From NCBI GenBank assembly GCA_026874595.1, contig CM049322.1:35399840-35463839 (forward strand): a stretch of 64,000 nt of DNA, in the 5' to 3' direction. Positions 22,249-36,800 of the stretch are shown here, one piece after another. A model generated the notes under the pieces. The model ran no database searches, was not told the origin of the DNA, and was given only the letters and a program-made list of their open reading frames with translations. The translations under genes and the position numbers were made by a program. Source of the stretch: Sipunculus nudus (lineage: Eukaryota > Annelida > Sipuncula > Golfingiida > Sipunculidae). Every line of letters begins with the position of its first letter. Position 1 is the first letter of the stretch.

Positions 22249-24838
22249 TGTAAAAGAGCAGTTATATAATGGTCTATTAAAATATAGGATTGCTGAGCAG
22301 GCAAGAACTAATCTTGTGGCATAACTGCATGATACTTCTCAGTCACAGGGCAGATGACAGATGGACCAAAGGGCAAATGGACAGACAGAAATCTGTTTAC
22401 TTTTTGGTATACTCCTAGAAAGGGTATAAATTAACCTTGAGATTAAAGATGAAGGGTAAAAGGAACCTTAATACTAATATCTGAAGTCTGTTAATGACAG
22501 ATTATCCCTTGACCCTTTTATAAAAATCAGCCAAAATATATAAATCCCACTACACACATCCTCTATGTTTTGTTTATATCCACATGTTTATAACATGCAG
22601 GGGGCTTGCCAAAATAATCCAAAGACAAGGACATCAGGTGGCAATTTAGTAAGATATCCTGTTTTTTTGCCAAGGGCTTTTGGCAACTTGAGACCTTTGA
22701 ACCTTCGCACATAATAAGCAACCACAGCTTTTCTGTTTGTCAATAGTTCTGTGTTCACAATCAGCTTGTTGATAAACAAGACCATACATCTGTCACAGAG
22801 GCAAAATTAAAATTTTCTCAACAAGAATTAATATGGTTGCAGAGGAGGCCAGAAATCACATAAATTCTATAGAAATGGTACGTGAATAGCTGGCTTTATT
22901 ATTATCCATTTACTTCTGTGGAAAACAATCGTTTTACACAACAAAGCAGGTAAACACAGACGGTGCCCAATAAAGTGTATTTTTGAAAACTGGTCAAACG
23001 ATGAAAAAATTTTGTGATGACAGCTACAGCTGTTCTGAACTTTTATATGTATTTTCCCTGACAAAAGTTTTAATTTACAAGATGTTTAAATGTTCATACA
23101 GATCAAATTATGCAGACTGATTGTCTGGGAGGTGTAAATGAAGCAGACCATTTCATTTTATAAAATAACACATATCATTTACTCAAAAAGGGCAAATTCA
23201 TGTTTTAGCTCAGGAACAGGGGCCTGGACAGCTGAGCTGTAAAACACTTGGCCTAGCTTCTCTGCTGTCAATCAGGGTTCGATTCCTGGCGTGGTTATGA
23301 GAGTGGGTTGTAGTGGCCCGTCCAAGACTGGTGGATTTTTCAGGGTTCTCCAGTTTCCTCCACCCTCACTGACTACCAAGTGCCAACATCTGAGCCATGG
23401 AAAGTGCCTCATATTAGTTATTATAACTAATTGTACAATCCATGTAAAATAAATAAAGTTTATATTTTACAGTATATGTTACTGTGGCCATATTAACAGA
23501 TTCAAGGACCATCTGCTAAGCGCTCACAGTAAGTTATATTGATTTGTGTCCAGGTTCAAAGGTTATGACTTGTGCCCTATTAACTGACTGACAACCAAAT
23601 GGCCAGACATGGAAGAAAGGGTGATTGCTAGAGCTCAGATGACTTCCAGTCAGAAGAGCTATAAAGTAAAACAGGAGTCTTTTGACAAAACTGAGGCAAA
23701 CTATACTTTTCTTATAACATATATAAGTACTCAGCTTTTAATGAGTAATTTAATAATTCTATCAAATATATGGGTGGAGGATATCTGTTCACCAATGAAC
23801 ATGAGTCAAGGAGCAAAAAATAAAATTTCTGTATAAGAACTGGACACAGATCCTGGGCTGGCGGAGGTATGTGCTAACCAGGTACTTTCTAGTTTATGAA
23901 CATTTCGCTGGATGCTGCATGGAAAGAAAATTAATTTGAATAACATTGAAAAGGCTCCAACAGATCTACAATGTGTCACTCTTTTTGCAAAAGGCTTTTA
24001 ATGAGGAATTTGTTAAAACAAGTGGCCCATGAGCCATGATGCTCAGCTGAATTCAAGGAACCTTGAACAATGGGTAAAAACTGAGTAAAAATTTGAAAAA
24101 TACAGGTGGCACCACCAGTGTGAAGGAACTGATGTAACACTCCATGATCAATATGCATGCAAAGAATCATGGTGATCAATGCATTAGTTATTCTGATACT
24201 GAAGCTTTTGGATCAAATTTTTTTATTTTTTTCGGGGGGGGGGGGGGGGGGGTTACTTACATGCCCTATGGCTTGGAGGATATGGGTAACAGAGATCTAA
24301 TTTCAGGTTTCCAAGGAGAATTTTCATGGAACTCCCTGGATGTACAGTTATTAGTTTCTAGGTCAAATGGTTACAATTTTGCTTTGTTAATGGCAGGATG
24401 GCCAGACGACGGACAGAGTGATAGCTATATAGCTCAGATGACTTAATTACAGTCAGTTGAGCTAATAAACATGCTTAGTAAAGGTCAGGTACATGAGACA
24501 ATCAATGATATAAAACAGTGGGAAGTTTTTAAATACCTGTCCAGGTGATTAACCTCATCTTAAAGTGCACCAGACGTTAGACTAAATGTAAGAACTTCCC
24601 AGTATAAATGTCACCACTTGTGCTACTGAATTATTTTGTAAGAAATTAAGTTTTGTCACTACACTGTATATATATAAGAACTGCAGCACTACAATTTACT
24701 ATATATGTAATATATATTGTATACATCTGGTCTATAGCCTTTTTCTGCCTCCTTCAGAGGAGACCACGTGCTCCGACTTCTTCCTTGTTTTTTACTTTAA
24801 AATTCTTAGCTGTATATATGTACAATTCATTGTATATG

Positions 24839-24897
<59 letters not shown>

Positions 24898-27800
24898 GTA
24901 CATATTTGATTTCATATGGTATGGAATGTTTTTATGTCTCCTTGATAAAAGAATACCTGCTCTTTTTTAACTTTAAAACTTCATAGCTTTTTAGTGAAAC
25001 TTTGATACATTAAACACATATTCCATAAACAAATACTGCAAAGAAACTAAATTACATTACAACTGGCACACCTGGTTTATGTAGTTTGTGTCAACAGCAA
25101 TTCTGGTGTAATACCCATGAGGACTTGTATTTTATACAGTGAAATGCACTGCCTGACACACAAAGAAAGCTAAAGCTCTCTGAGAATATAAACATAACTA
25201 AAAACATATTTGTTCATGTTATATTTTTATGGCCAGACATCAAGGATGTTTACTAGAATAATAGTGAAACATATCAATTATTTCAGTAAAATTTTAATGT
25301 TTAAATACATAGCTGTATAATAGTGGCATACAGCTGCTAGTTTTGTAACAAGCTAAATGTGGTCTTAATTATTGACCTTTTTTAATATGATGTTCTGGTC
25401 ATACTGTATGGCATGACTGCTGATTGCTTTTTAATACTTAAATCATGTTTTAAAAAAAAAAGGATCATTAAAGATTTTAAATGGGACTATTCTTATATCT
25501 GATGTTTATTAACTACAGATAATTCCTTGAACCTTTCATACAAGGGACCTGTGAGTCACGGTGCTCAGCTGAAATTGATTCTGAGAATACTTGTTTAAAA
25601 TCCTAGTGGCTGTGTTGACTGTGCACTTTTATGGACTTCATGACAGATGGAGGAGCCTCTCATGATCACATATGTTATGATTTAAGTATTAAAGTATAAA
25701 ACCATGGTATTGTAATTACTTGTGTTAATTACTGCAATTAAATTATGACTTGTACTTACTATTTGTTTGTATATTTATTTGGATCTTGTAAGTTTTCCAT
25801 GCAAACATTTAACTCAGCCGAAATAACTATTTTGCAATCCTAGAAAAATAAATAAGTTGAAACTAAATGTTAATATATCGATCATTTGCCTCAGTTACAT
25901 TTCAAATCTTGGTATTTATTCTATTATTATAGGTGAGCTGGTCAGGGTCATCTTGCAGATGATATTCCTTAGGCCACACAAAAAATTAATAGTTCTACAG
26001 GTGTGTAATCATCCCCATTGCTGCCCGGGTCATAACACCAAGGTATTGAACAATATAGGAGCTATTGGTAAATATAAAATCAGCATTTTCAGCAATCCAA
26101 CTGAATTTTGTATTCTTTCTGTTTACTTCATGGCATCTAATCCAATTACCACAATTCTTCTTTTTTAAGCCACATTTCTATTTAAAATGCTTGAGGTTTT
26201 TTTAAAATCCCACCAGAGCACCAAGGGCTAAATCATGAGGTATCTACAGAAACTTCCATAAAATGGGTAGGATGCCAAGGAGAGCTGAAAGCATACATAT
26301 ACAGAATGGAAAGTCCTGAGTTTGCCTCAATGGCAAAATCGTGAAATTTCAAAACAACCTCACATTTTTCTAATTCTTAACGACAATTTGTGTTTGTATA
26401 AAACTCAGAAGGCTTAATAACAACAAAATATCTACCTTTTGGTATGGTTACCAATCCTCATTCAGTAGAGAGTGCCAATCACAAGGATAGGGACCTGTCC
26501 TTAAAGGGGCCCACATACCTATAAAGCATGTTCAGTTGACACAAAAAATGGCTTCTTCCCTTTAAAATAAATATGTACCTGGCAAAATATTGCCTTGCTC
26601 CTATATGCAAGTGTTGAAAACAGTGAACTGGGCGTGATCAAAGGTGTCAATATATACACAGCCCATGGGCCATGTGCAGAATGGAGCCACAACATGTTAA
26701 TCAGGCAATGCCCTGACTGACTTGGTCCAAAAAATGTTATACATGTCCCACTGTCTTGAACATGGCATGTGGTGGCTCACAATTGGACCTCCAGTACATA
26801 TGCCTTGTTATGGTTTACAGGGACTCGTGGACTGTGTTTACCAACACGCAGAGCCATAACAATGTGTTAAACAACCTTATGCGAGGAACTGAGACTGTGT
26901 GCTGGTATGGTTTTGCTGAGAAACTTTTGTATAAAGCAAAACTGAACTGATAGTTTGAAAGAATAGATAAATTATTGTTCCAGATTATGTCCCTTTAAAA
27001 AAGAAACCTGACAGAATATAGTTTTGTTGTAAAAACTGGATTTCTAGCATATAACCATAATTACGCAACATGACCTGTGATATCTGGGTTTCAGTGTATA
27101 CACAAAATTGCAGCCCCCATAAGCAGTTTCTAGAAACTTGGGAGGTATAAACCTGTCAGGTTTTGGAATGGAGCATGTTGTGAAGAACTGTGAAGGCAGC
27201 ATCCTGATGATAATTTAATCTATCTCTGGAAAGAGTTTGGTGGCAATTATTGTGGCATTGTATCAATAAATTTCTTAAAATGCATCCACAATCTTTTTAA
27301 AGATGTGTGGACTGTGACCTTGACCTTTGGCCTCATGTCCCTAAATGAGGAAAGATGTTTGTTTTAGTGTTGGGCCATATAAAGTCTACTTTGAAATCCA
27401 TATGTGAATACCAACTGGAGTTATCATCTTGAAATGAATATGTGGACAGATGGCTCCTGTGACCTTGACCTTGGAACTTGTGACCCCAAAATTGATAGAG
27501 ATGTTTCCCTGTTGGCTGGTGTCATATATGTGTAAGATGGAAAGACTGGCATGGAAAGTTTGGCTGAAAATGCATCCATAAAGTCCTGACACCTTGACCT
27601 TTGACCTCATGACCCCAAAATCAATAGGGTTCTTGCTATAGTGGTGGGCCATTTATATATTTAAGTTTGCAATCCATATGTTAATCCAAACTGGAGTGTT
27701 TGGCTGAAAATGCATTGATAATGTTTTTAAATATGCGAGTCCTGACAGCTTGACCTTTGACCTTATGACTCCAAAATCTATAGGGTTCTTGCTTTAGTGG

Positions 27801-30800
27801 TGGACTAAAAATCATCTAATATCCTTTTATCACATATTATCCTTTTTGGGACAAAATGTCTTGCTTCTTGATACCACTTGCATGTGCCAAATGAGCACAT
27901 GTGGAAATAATTGTTGGTTCAAACCTTTGATGATGGAAAACATTTTTTTAGGCACTAACTTAATCCTGTACAGTAATCCCACACATTAATCAACTCATAA
28001 TTCCAAATTTCTTTACTATCAATGCTGATTAAAGTTATGTCATAAATACTGGAATTTAATTACAATGTGATTCACCAAATTCATTGATGCAAATATTTCA
28101 TGTGAATAATTCACATTAAAAATATTCATATTGAATTTATGATATAATATTTCAATTTGATGTAATGAAAGTATTTATAAGAAAGTGTAATGAAATTCCA
28201 GTGCATTCACCATGGTTAGCTTCTTAATTATGTATGACAGATATTAAAACCAGTATACAATGCTTAGAGTCTCTGGGCACAGGTCACAGGAAACAGTAGG
28301 GACTGTTCAAATGTAATATACCGTAATGTCTACTTGAATTCGTACAGGAAAAAATTATTATTTTTCTCAGTGTGTTAATTATTATATGTAAAATATGACA
28401 AATTAGAATATTGCAGGAGAGAAGATCGTCTGACACCTGAGAATCGGCGGTGGGCGATAATAGAGGATGTACGGCAACCCTCATGTTAATTATTATTTAA
28501 CACTTGTTCCGGAATATATGTGAGCGCTGCTGGTGACGATAAAGATATCCATTATATCCTGTAACTGGCATTTTATAAACCAGTGTTTAATATATATATA
28601 TTATAATATACAGGGTTTTAGCCGCGCCGCACGGGGGTAACCGGGACGACCTGTACTGCCGGCGGGAACAAACTAAACATTTGTAACCCACAGACCGGCA
28701 CAAAAGTTCATAAAGATCGTAAAAAAATCCAGCTACCGGCAATGGAACTTCAGTAATTTATTACCCTAAACTGTTTAATTTGTAATTTGTAGCCAGCCAA
28801 CTGAGACAGCTCTGCTATCTTGATTCCTATCTCTATTTACCTCATGGGCCATAGACTTGAAGTAATTCTGATACCAACCTTCCCAGATCATTAGCCTCTT
28901 TTGTACCTGTGACTCTCTCAGTGTCAGCTAATCAGCAGATGTAACCTGATCAGTATGAGTATGTTCCAGCCTCCATTTCAGTGAAAGTTTGAATATAGCA
29001 AGCTGCCCACACTTGTTGTAGTGTAGTTCTGGACAGTTGTACATTATAGAAGCTTGTAACTTTATCTACATTGCAGTGGAGGCATTTGCAAAAACAGGCC
29101 AGTATAACTTAAAAGGTATACTATTAAATTACCATGCTTATTACATGCATGAGTACTATTTATTCAATAATCATACTTACAATCCTAACCTAAGAGTGTT
29201 TTGATAAACAGTGCAAAGGAATGAGGTATAAGGCATTACAATTACAATTACTTGTAATTGGATTTTGTTCCATTACAAATTACATTCAATTATTTGAAAA
29301 ACTGTAATTAATTACAGGTAATTATAATTACACATTACAACTACCCCAACCCTAACCTTAGGAATAAATCCTGAACTCGAGGCAGCTAAAAAATAACATA
29401 TTTTTCATTGAGTTTTTTTTATCCTCATCCAACAGACAACACCACCTACAGGCTAAGGACTGATCCATAAGTAATTAAGCTCCTTAGCTTAACCCCCCCC
29501 CCCCCCCAACCCCTGGTGCCAAAATGTTCAAAATGAAATTGAACCAATGATAATCAAGGCCATTCTGGGTAAACATAAATTATGCATTAACAGCCTACTT
29601 ACGTATAGCAGTAATTATTCTTTCTTTGGATAGTTTTTGTATTATTCTGACAAATTAATATACTATAATACCATGTGTAAAGAAACCCCTCCCTGTCCTC
29701 GTTCTGGCACGACTGTACATGAAGCATTTTTGCAAGCTTACTAATTGAGTATTTGCATGTGCTCATGGAGTTTATGAACTGTGGTCACAGTATTGTAAAC
29801 AAATGCAGTTTTATTAAGAAGTTTTGTAGTGCAAAGAGCAATAAGACAAGCTTTCCCAATGGCTGTTTTTGATCAATTACTTGCAAAAATGAGTTAGCTA
29901 GGTAACAGTGATCTAGGTCACAGTGATCTCATTTCAAACAGCAAAGGAGAAAATGCCAACATGTACCTGTATGCTGAATTACAACAATTAACTTTGGTCT
30001 CCAAGAACTACATAGCCAGGTTGGGTTAAAATGCAACTAAATGCATTTGAATGGAAATGCAAAAATTTCAAATAAATCAAATACTAAATGCACTGACACA
30101 AGCATTTGCAATAAAACTTTTATACCTCTTCATATTATAATTTATCTTTGGTTTGTAATAAATAAGCTAGAATATGGAGCTGTTTAACCATATTATTAGA
30201 CATTCTGGCATTGGAGACCAAATAGCATCCCCAGACTGTAAGCAAACCCCCTCTAAAACACTTAATAGTTCCCTTCTTTTGAAGCATACATTGACACTTT
30301 AGAAGGCCAAGGCCACCAGGGTCAAGGTCATAATTATTTTTACTTGACCGACAACTATATTTCTGCATATCTGACTTTGAAAACCAAGGACAAGGTCACC
30401 GGTTTTCAAATAAATCTCAGATCTTGCTGGATAATTTAAGAAATATGCAGTACTTAAAAGTTGATACATTGGTTCACAAAAATCCTACATATTTGAAAAT
30501 TTGACCTTGAAGACAAAGGTCAAGGTCACTAATCTTGGAACAAGTATGATATTTTGGTAGAAACAATTTCTGTGTCAAATTAAAGGGAAAAAAATATGCA
30601 GTACTTCAAAAGTAATGGGGTTCACAGCAGATTTAACTTGAAGATCAAAGTCAAGGTCATCAGTTTTCAAACTCATATTACAACTTAATTACCATCTGAC
30701 ATCTTTCATTTTAATTTTCAGAAAAAAAAATCTATCCACTTGAGAAATATGTTTTTGTTTATCAACAAATATGGATATATCCAAGGTCTCATAGTACAAG

Positions 30801-33800
30801 GTCTCATAGGACAGATCATGGCTCCAATTTACATAAAACTTTATCATATAATTCATATCTATGCATGGGCATTATATGCGTATATATCTATATGCATGTG
30901 CATAATAGTATAAAAGAAATCTGTCCAATAGTTTTTGACTTATAATGCTGACAGTACTGTCAAGTGGCAATGCTGGCTCTATTAAAAGGCATTGAAACAT
31001 GAAAAGGATTATAAGTGGTGCCACCAGTCTCCCGACAAACACTAAGCTATATGGAAGCTAGATCTTCAGACAAACTGATCATTAAACCAATCCAGCCAAC
31101 CTTTATAGAGATATTTAAATTCTGTTTGATATTCACCAAAAACAGACATATTCAAGCTCAAAGTCATGCACTCTCCTAGTAAAGGTCATGACCCCATTTT
31201 AAATGGGCTTCTTTCTCTCAGCCGTATCTATGTACATCTAAAGTCTGAAAAAGACCAATGAAATATTTTATTGGTTATCTCTCTCACAAGATTTTTGTAG
31301 TAGCAGTGACTGGACTGTGCTGAAACCATATTATTCTGAACTTTGTCTGGGGATACATTTAGTAAATGGTTCTTAATGATTTTTGGGGTTAATTTTTTTG
31401 GAATGGCATTTTATAACTGCATTTGCATATTTCCATTTGAAAAATCAAATGTTTCTAGCACTGCATTAAAATTTAAATGCAAATGCAGAATTTCTTGAAG
31501 CTCTACATTTAAAAGCAAATACAAAAGTTTCAAAGGAAAATGCACTTGGGTGTGAACCCAAGCCTGTAACATAATTGTGATATGTAATTACACATATTTC
31601 CTGCAGAAAAAAGGTAATTTCTCTAGTATTTTATCTCAGTGGTTACTATATACCAGTTTAATGGACAGACTGAACAGAGATTTCAGAGTGATTTGTAATT
31701 GTCTGGTCACATGGAGAGAACACGTCTGTGAAATGGGTGAGTTTTTAAGTTTAATATAGATTTAAATCTTTTGCTTCAAAAGCACTTCGGCAGAATTAAA
31801 TTGAACATAATAATTTCAGCTCTTAATCGTGTCATACATTTTAACCAGAAGGCTACGTCATAACTCATTCACAGTTACAAGCAGAGTTACAAATAAGTTC
31901 ACGATTTTGTCAGAGATTAATATGGGGGAGGGGCACAAATCTAATTTTCCACCATCAAATTAATCTTTACCATCTGAATCAGAGAAGATCCTTGCCTTAA
32001 GAAACAAATCTAGTCATGCACAGCATTGTGAGAGGCAATAAGATGGATATACATTAATTTACATTGACAAAACTGATAGGCAATCCTAAGTTTTATTTGG
32101 GTTATGACGTAGCCTAGGGGTTATGGAATTGAGAACTGAAGGAAGGTTTCTTGGTTTGATCCCTGCAAGTGTATGAAAGGCATTTACAAAAAATATTTAT
32201 ATGATAGGTCTGAAAATTGCACTCAGGGGTCTTAAATTCAATTCCAATAGCAATTCTTAATTCTGATTAAATTCTCAACTTGATTATTGTGAACAGTAAT
32301 AATACTCTGTGAAAGACATATACTGTATTTGACGTAATATGCACCCCGGGCACTCTTAAAAATTAATTCTTATATGTATTTTTTGTACCCCAATAAGGAA
32401 CCCCACCCCCTATCCCCAACCCCTGCCAGTGCTGGTCAAGGCTTAAAAACAACCTTTTTTTGAGGATTCTGGGGAAACCTTTAAGGCCCTAATTTAGGGA
32501 AAATTCCTTTTCCTTAGCCAATATTTATGGGCTTTGGACACCCTGACATAATGTCACACCATCAAAATCATCCAGCAAGGTGGCAAAATAACAGAGACTG
32601 TAAGTACTGCCAAAGTATTTTAAGCGAGAATGACTCATAACTTCTGTTTTCTCAAAGATATCTCTAAAAAAATCCATGGGGGCGCATTAAGGTCGAGGCA
32701 CTCATTACCTTCAATTATGTTAAAAGTAGACAAACCTTTTCTTTATAGATGCATGTATGATGCTAGGATGAATTTTATAATTAATGTGCCTAAGCATGTA
32801 ATATTTAAATCTGCTTGTCATTATTGTGACAATATTTCATGTAGGATACAGGGTGACTCTCTCTGTAAAACAACAGCTTACCTGTACTACATTATGTATA
32901 CTGTTTATCTGATCTCCTTATGTAGCATGCATATACTTCCGTCATTCTATATCACCTTTGCTTTAACCGCCGCTTTAAACTGTTAAGCAAGATTTTCAGG
33001 ATTTCACCATCAGGACTGATACAGGGCCAAGAATTGTAATCATTAAAATGAGAGTGGGCCGATGTCATGAGTTTAAATCTGGAGTTGGATGCACAATGCA
33101 ACATCCAGCTCTCATTGGCTGATTAAAATTCTTGGCCCTATGCCAGGCCTGGTAGTAAAACCCTGAAAAACTTTCTCTACTTAAAGCAGTGGTTAAAGCA
33201 AAGGAGATTTTAGAACTACTAACTAAGTGTATAAAACCACTGTGTGATGTATAAAGAGTTTCATGGAGATAAAAACAGATATGGAAATGACTGTAAAAGG
33301 AATTACTGAAATTAATTGACCATTACATACTATTGGTAACTGGATTACTGATTATTGACTGGCTTCAATGCAATGCGTGTTATATACTATGAGCTGTAAC
33401 AGTTCTACTATAGAGTGACAAGAATGGTCTCTGATATCTTTTTGACAGTTTTTAAAAGATTAACAGATTATTCATTTTTCCTCTCCCAATACAGGCAAGT
33501 CAGCTATATGTGCAAGATGTAAAGTTTGGCATAAAATGCAGCCATAATCTTTTTAAATAAGCGAGTCTTATGACCTTGACCTTTGACCTCATGACCCAAA
33601 ATTATACAGGTTTTTTTTTAAGGGTGGGCCATGTGTAAGTCATGTTTGAAATCCATATGTTAATCCAACTTGGAATTACCATCTGGAAACAGATGTGTTT
33701 GGATGAACAGATTGACAGAAAGACAGACAAGGTGATTACTATTAGGGCATCCTGTTGTGATCAATAAACACACCAGGTTTTAGGACACTAGATGGAATCA

Positions 33801-36800
33801 CAGCTGAGAAACTGACATAATTGTTGTCATTTAATAGTGAAAAAAAAGAAAACTATTCGTAAAAATATGAAAATAAAATACAGGTGGTGCCACCACTTTT
33901 CAGGAACTGACAAAACTAGTCATGGTCAATGTTCAAGGCAAGATCCATGACAATCCATGCATTATTATCAAGATACTGGAGATTTTGTATCAATTTTTGT
34001 TATTATTCCAGGGGGGGGGGTATTCATAAGCCCCAAAGCTTGGAGGATATAGGTCGCAGTGACCTATTTTCAGGTTTCCAAGGAGATTTTTTATGGACCT
34101 CTGTAGATGTCAAGTGAGAAGAATCTGGGTCCAGTGGTTATGATTTGTGCCCTGTTAATGGAGTACTGCCATCTTTGAGGGTTACAGGCTTCTAGGGTCA
34201 GCGGTTACGATTTGTGCCCTGCTAACAGACAACCAGAGGGCCAAAAAGCCATACCAACACCTCAGAAGACTTACAGTTAGCTGAACTAATAAAACCACTG
34301 TGTGAGGTATGAAGAGTTTCATGGAGATAAAAACAGATATGGAAACGACAGTAAAAGGAATTACTGAAATTAATTGACCATTACATACTACTGGTAACTG
34401 GATTACTAATGTTTGACTGGCTTCAATGTAATGCATGTTATTCTGTGAGATGTCACAGTCCCACAATATAGAACTACATAGATTGACTCTGATATCTTTA
34501 TGACAGTTCCTAACAGATTATTCCATGCGGCATTCATTTTAAATAATCATATTAATAAATTTTTTTCAAGAGTTCATCCTTAGACATAGTCAACAGACAG
34601 TGTTACCAACAAACAACAGAATTATCCATAAAACAATATTAGATTAGGCGCTACCCTTACAACATGTTCCAATAGAGATATATGCAAGTTGATCGAGCTA
34701 CAAGATGCATAATTCCTGGTAGGTATGGGACAGGCATAATTTTACTCCCACAAGATAAAAATTTATGGCCCTGAAGCAAAAATACGACAGGATCAGATAT
34801 TTTTAGGTAAAAGCACAGTCAATACACTCTATATAGCTTCCTGTTTATCATGTTTTTCTCCAATATATCTGTTTATCCTGAAAGGAATAGAATATACGGT
34901 TAATATTACACAGGATTTTTTCTTTTCTTTTTTTAAGAGACAAGACTCAGCAATTCCAGAAAAAAGCACTCACAAAAAATAAAGATTACCAAAAACATAA
35001 TATCAATGACGCAGTTCTCATCCAACACCTCCTCAACATGAAATTATATACATATATGCAATTTTCCCTAAGTGGATGAAATAAACTTTTTATCAGAGAA
35101 AGTTTGTATCACAGGAGGCCCCTCCTGCAGGTTTGTCATTCTGTTTAAAAGTTTAGAAGACAGCTCCAAGTCTAATCAAATTAAACAAGCAGACTCAGTT
35201 CATTAAAGAAATTAAGGAGAAAAAGTATTTTTGTGATTTTGTAAAAAATATATAAATTAATTTGCATAATTAGTGAATCTAAAAATTCTATGATGAAGCT
35301 TCAACCTCACACCCAGCTGTATAAAAAAACATACACAACCAAAATCGGTAAAAAAATACAGGGGAATAGGCAATTTTTTTGGTGATTTTGAAAAAGTTTG
35401 CATGAACTTGGAAAATAAATTAATTTCAAAATTCTTTGCAGAACTATGAAGGATTTAAGAAAGAATTTTTGTGAAATGTAGCCAGACGGACTGACAGACA
35501 TCCAGACAAACAGACAGAACACGCATGGCCATGGCAAAAGCTTATTGGGTCTTTGGGCCTATTTTAATATTCATTAATTTACCAGTATGTACCAAAAAAA
35601 TTTTTTAAGGCACAGCTTGTATTATTTCTTTGAGGAGCTCTTTGAAATTGTGACTTTGGTAAAAATATTGATTCTAAGCCACCTGCATTTGAAGATTTAG
35701 CAAAATTGTTAGATGCCAAATTCAGTTGAGACCAGTTATTCATCAGTAAACATTCACAGAGAAAGAGTAAAATATTTTATTTGACATAAAAGTAATGGAT
35801 TTTGAAATATATATTCAACATATCATTTTTTTTGTGTCAGGAGACTGTTGTTCAGGAGTTTAATCCACTGTCATAACAGCCACCTCAGTGACACATGGAG
35901 AAATCATAAATAGTATGGAGTTTCTGAGTTTGACATTTCATAACCTTTGAGATTATATGGACTACTGAGGAAATTGGTAAGAAATTGAGAAGACTGTTTA
36001 CTTGTTTTACTGATATAACGTTCAGCTTGTTATCTATTTTGAGATAGGTTTGTCAGCTAAGACTAATCTGTGTTACACAAGTTAATCTGATGGCATTTAT
36101 CTTTATATGTATTTATTAAATATTGTTTTGAGTACCATAAAGCCTTGAAGGCTGTGTGTGAAAATTTTGGAAATAATAATTTCTTCCGTCTCCATTTTTT
36201 GGGTGTGATGTTTTTTCTCAAAGAGTTAAATTGTGAACCAATAAAACAAAAAAAAATCAGCTAAAATATTCTTTTATAAATTATAATGTGGTTTAGAGTC
36301 TTGAAAAAAATTTTTATTAAATCTTTTTAAATAATACAAAAGATTCAGACTGATGAGAATAAAATAAAACCTCAAAATTATAACTACCAATGGGACCTTG
36401 AAAAAGTGGTTGCACTTTTGAGGTGGTTGCCTTAAAGCAAGGTCTGTCATATAAAGAGCAAAAAAAAGAACAAGTGTTCATTATTTTGAGGTTGTCACTA
36501 AATGGAGATGGTCATTAGGGTGGGGTTTTACTGTATTTCTAAATATGAATAATTCTAAACAGGATGAGATTAAACATCAGAGCAGCTCATTCTGTGGTTT
36601 CTTAAATTAGCTTCATATGACTAGGCGGAGAATTAATTCGGAGGCATGCAATCAGTAATTCAATTAAACTGTCATAACAATAGTTACTGCTAATGTAGTA
36701 GCATTATAACTAATCCTATAAGCATGCATTTTCTTCATTATTCGTTAGATATATGTTTAAATATTATAACCACTAAATTTTTGTTATACACAGACTAGAG

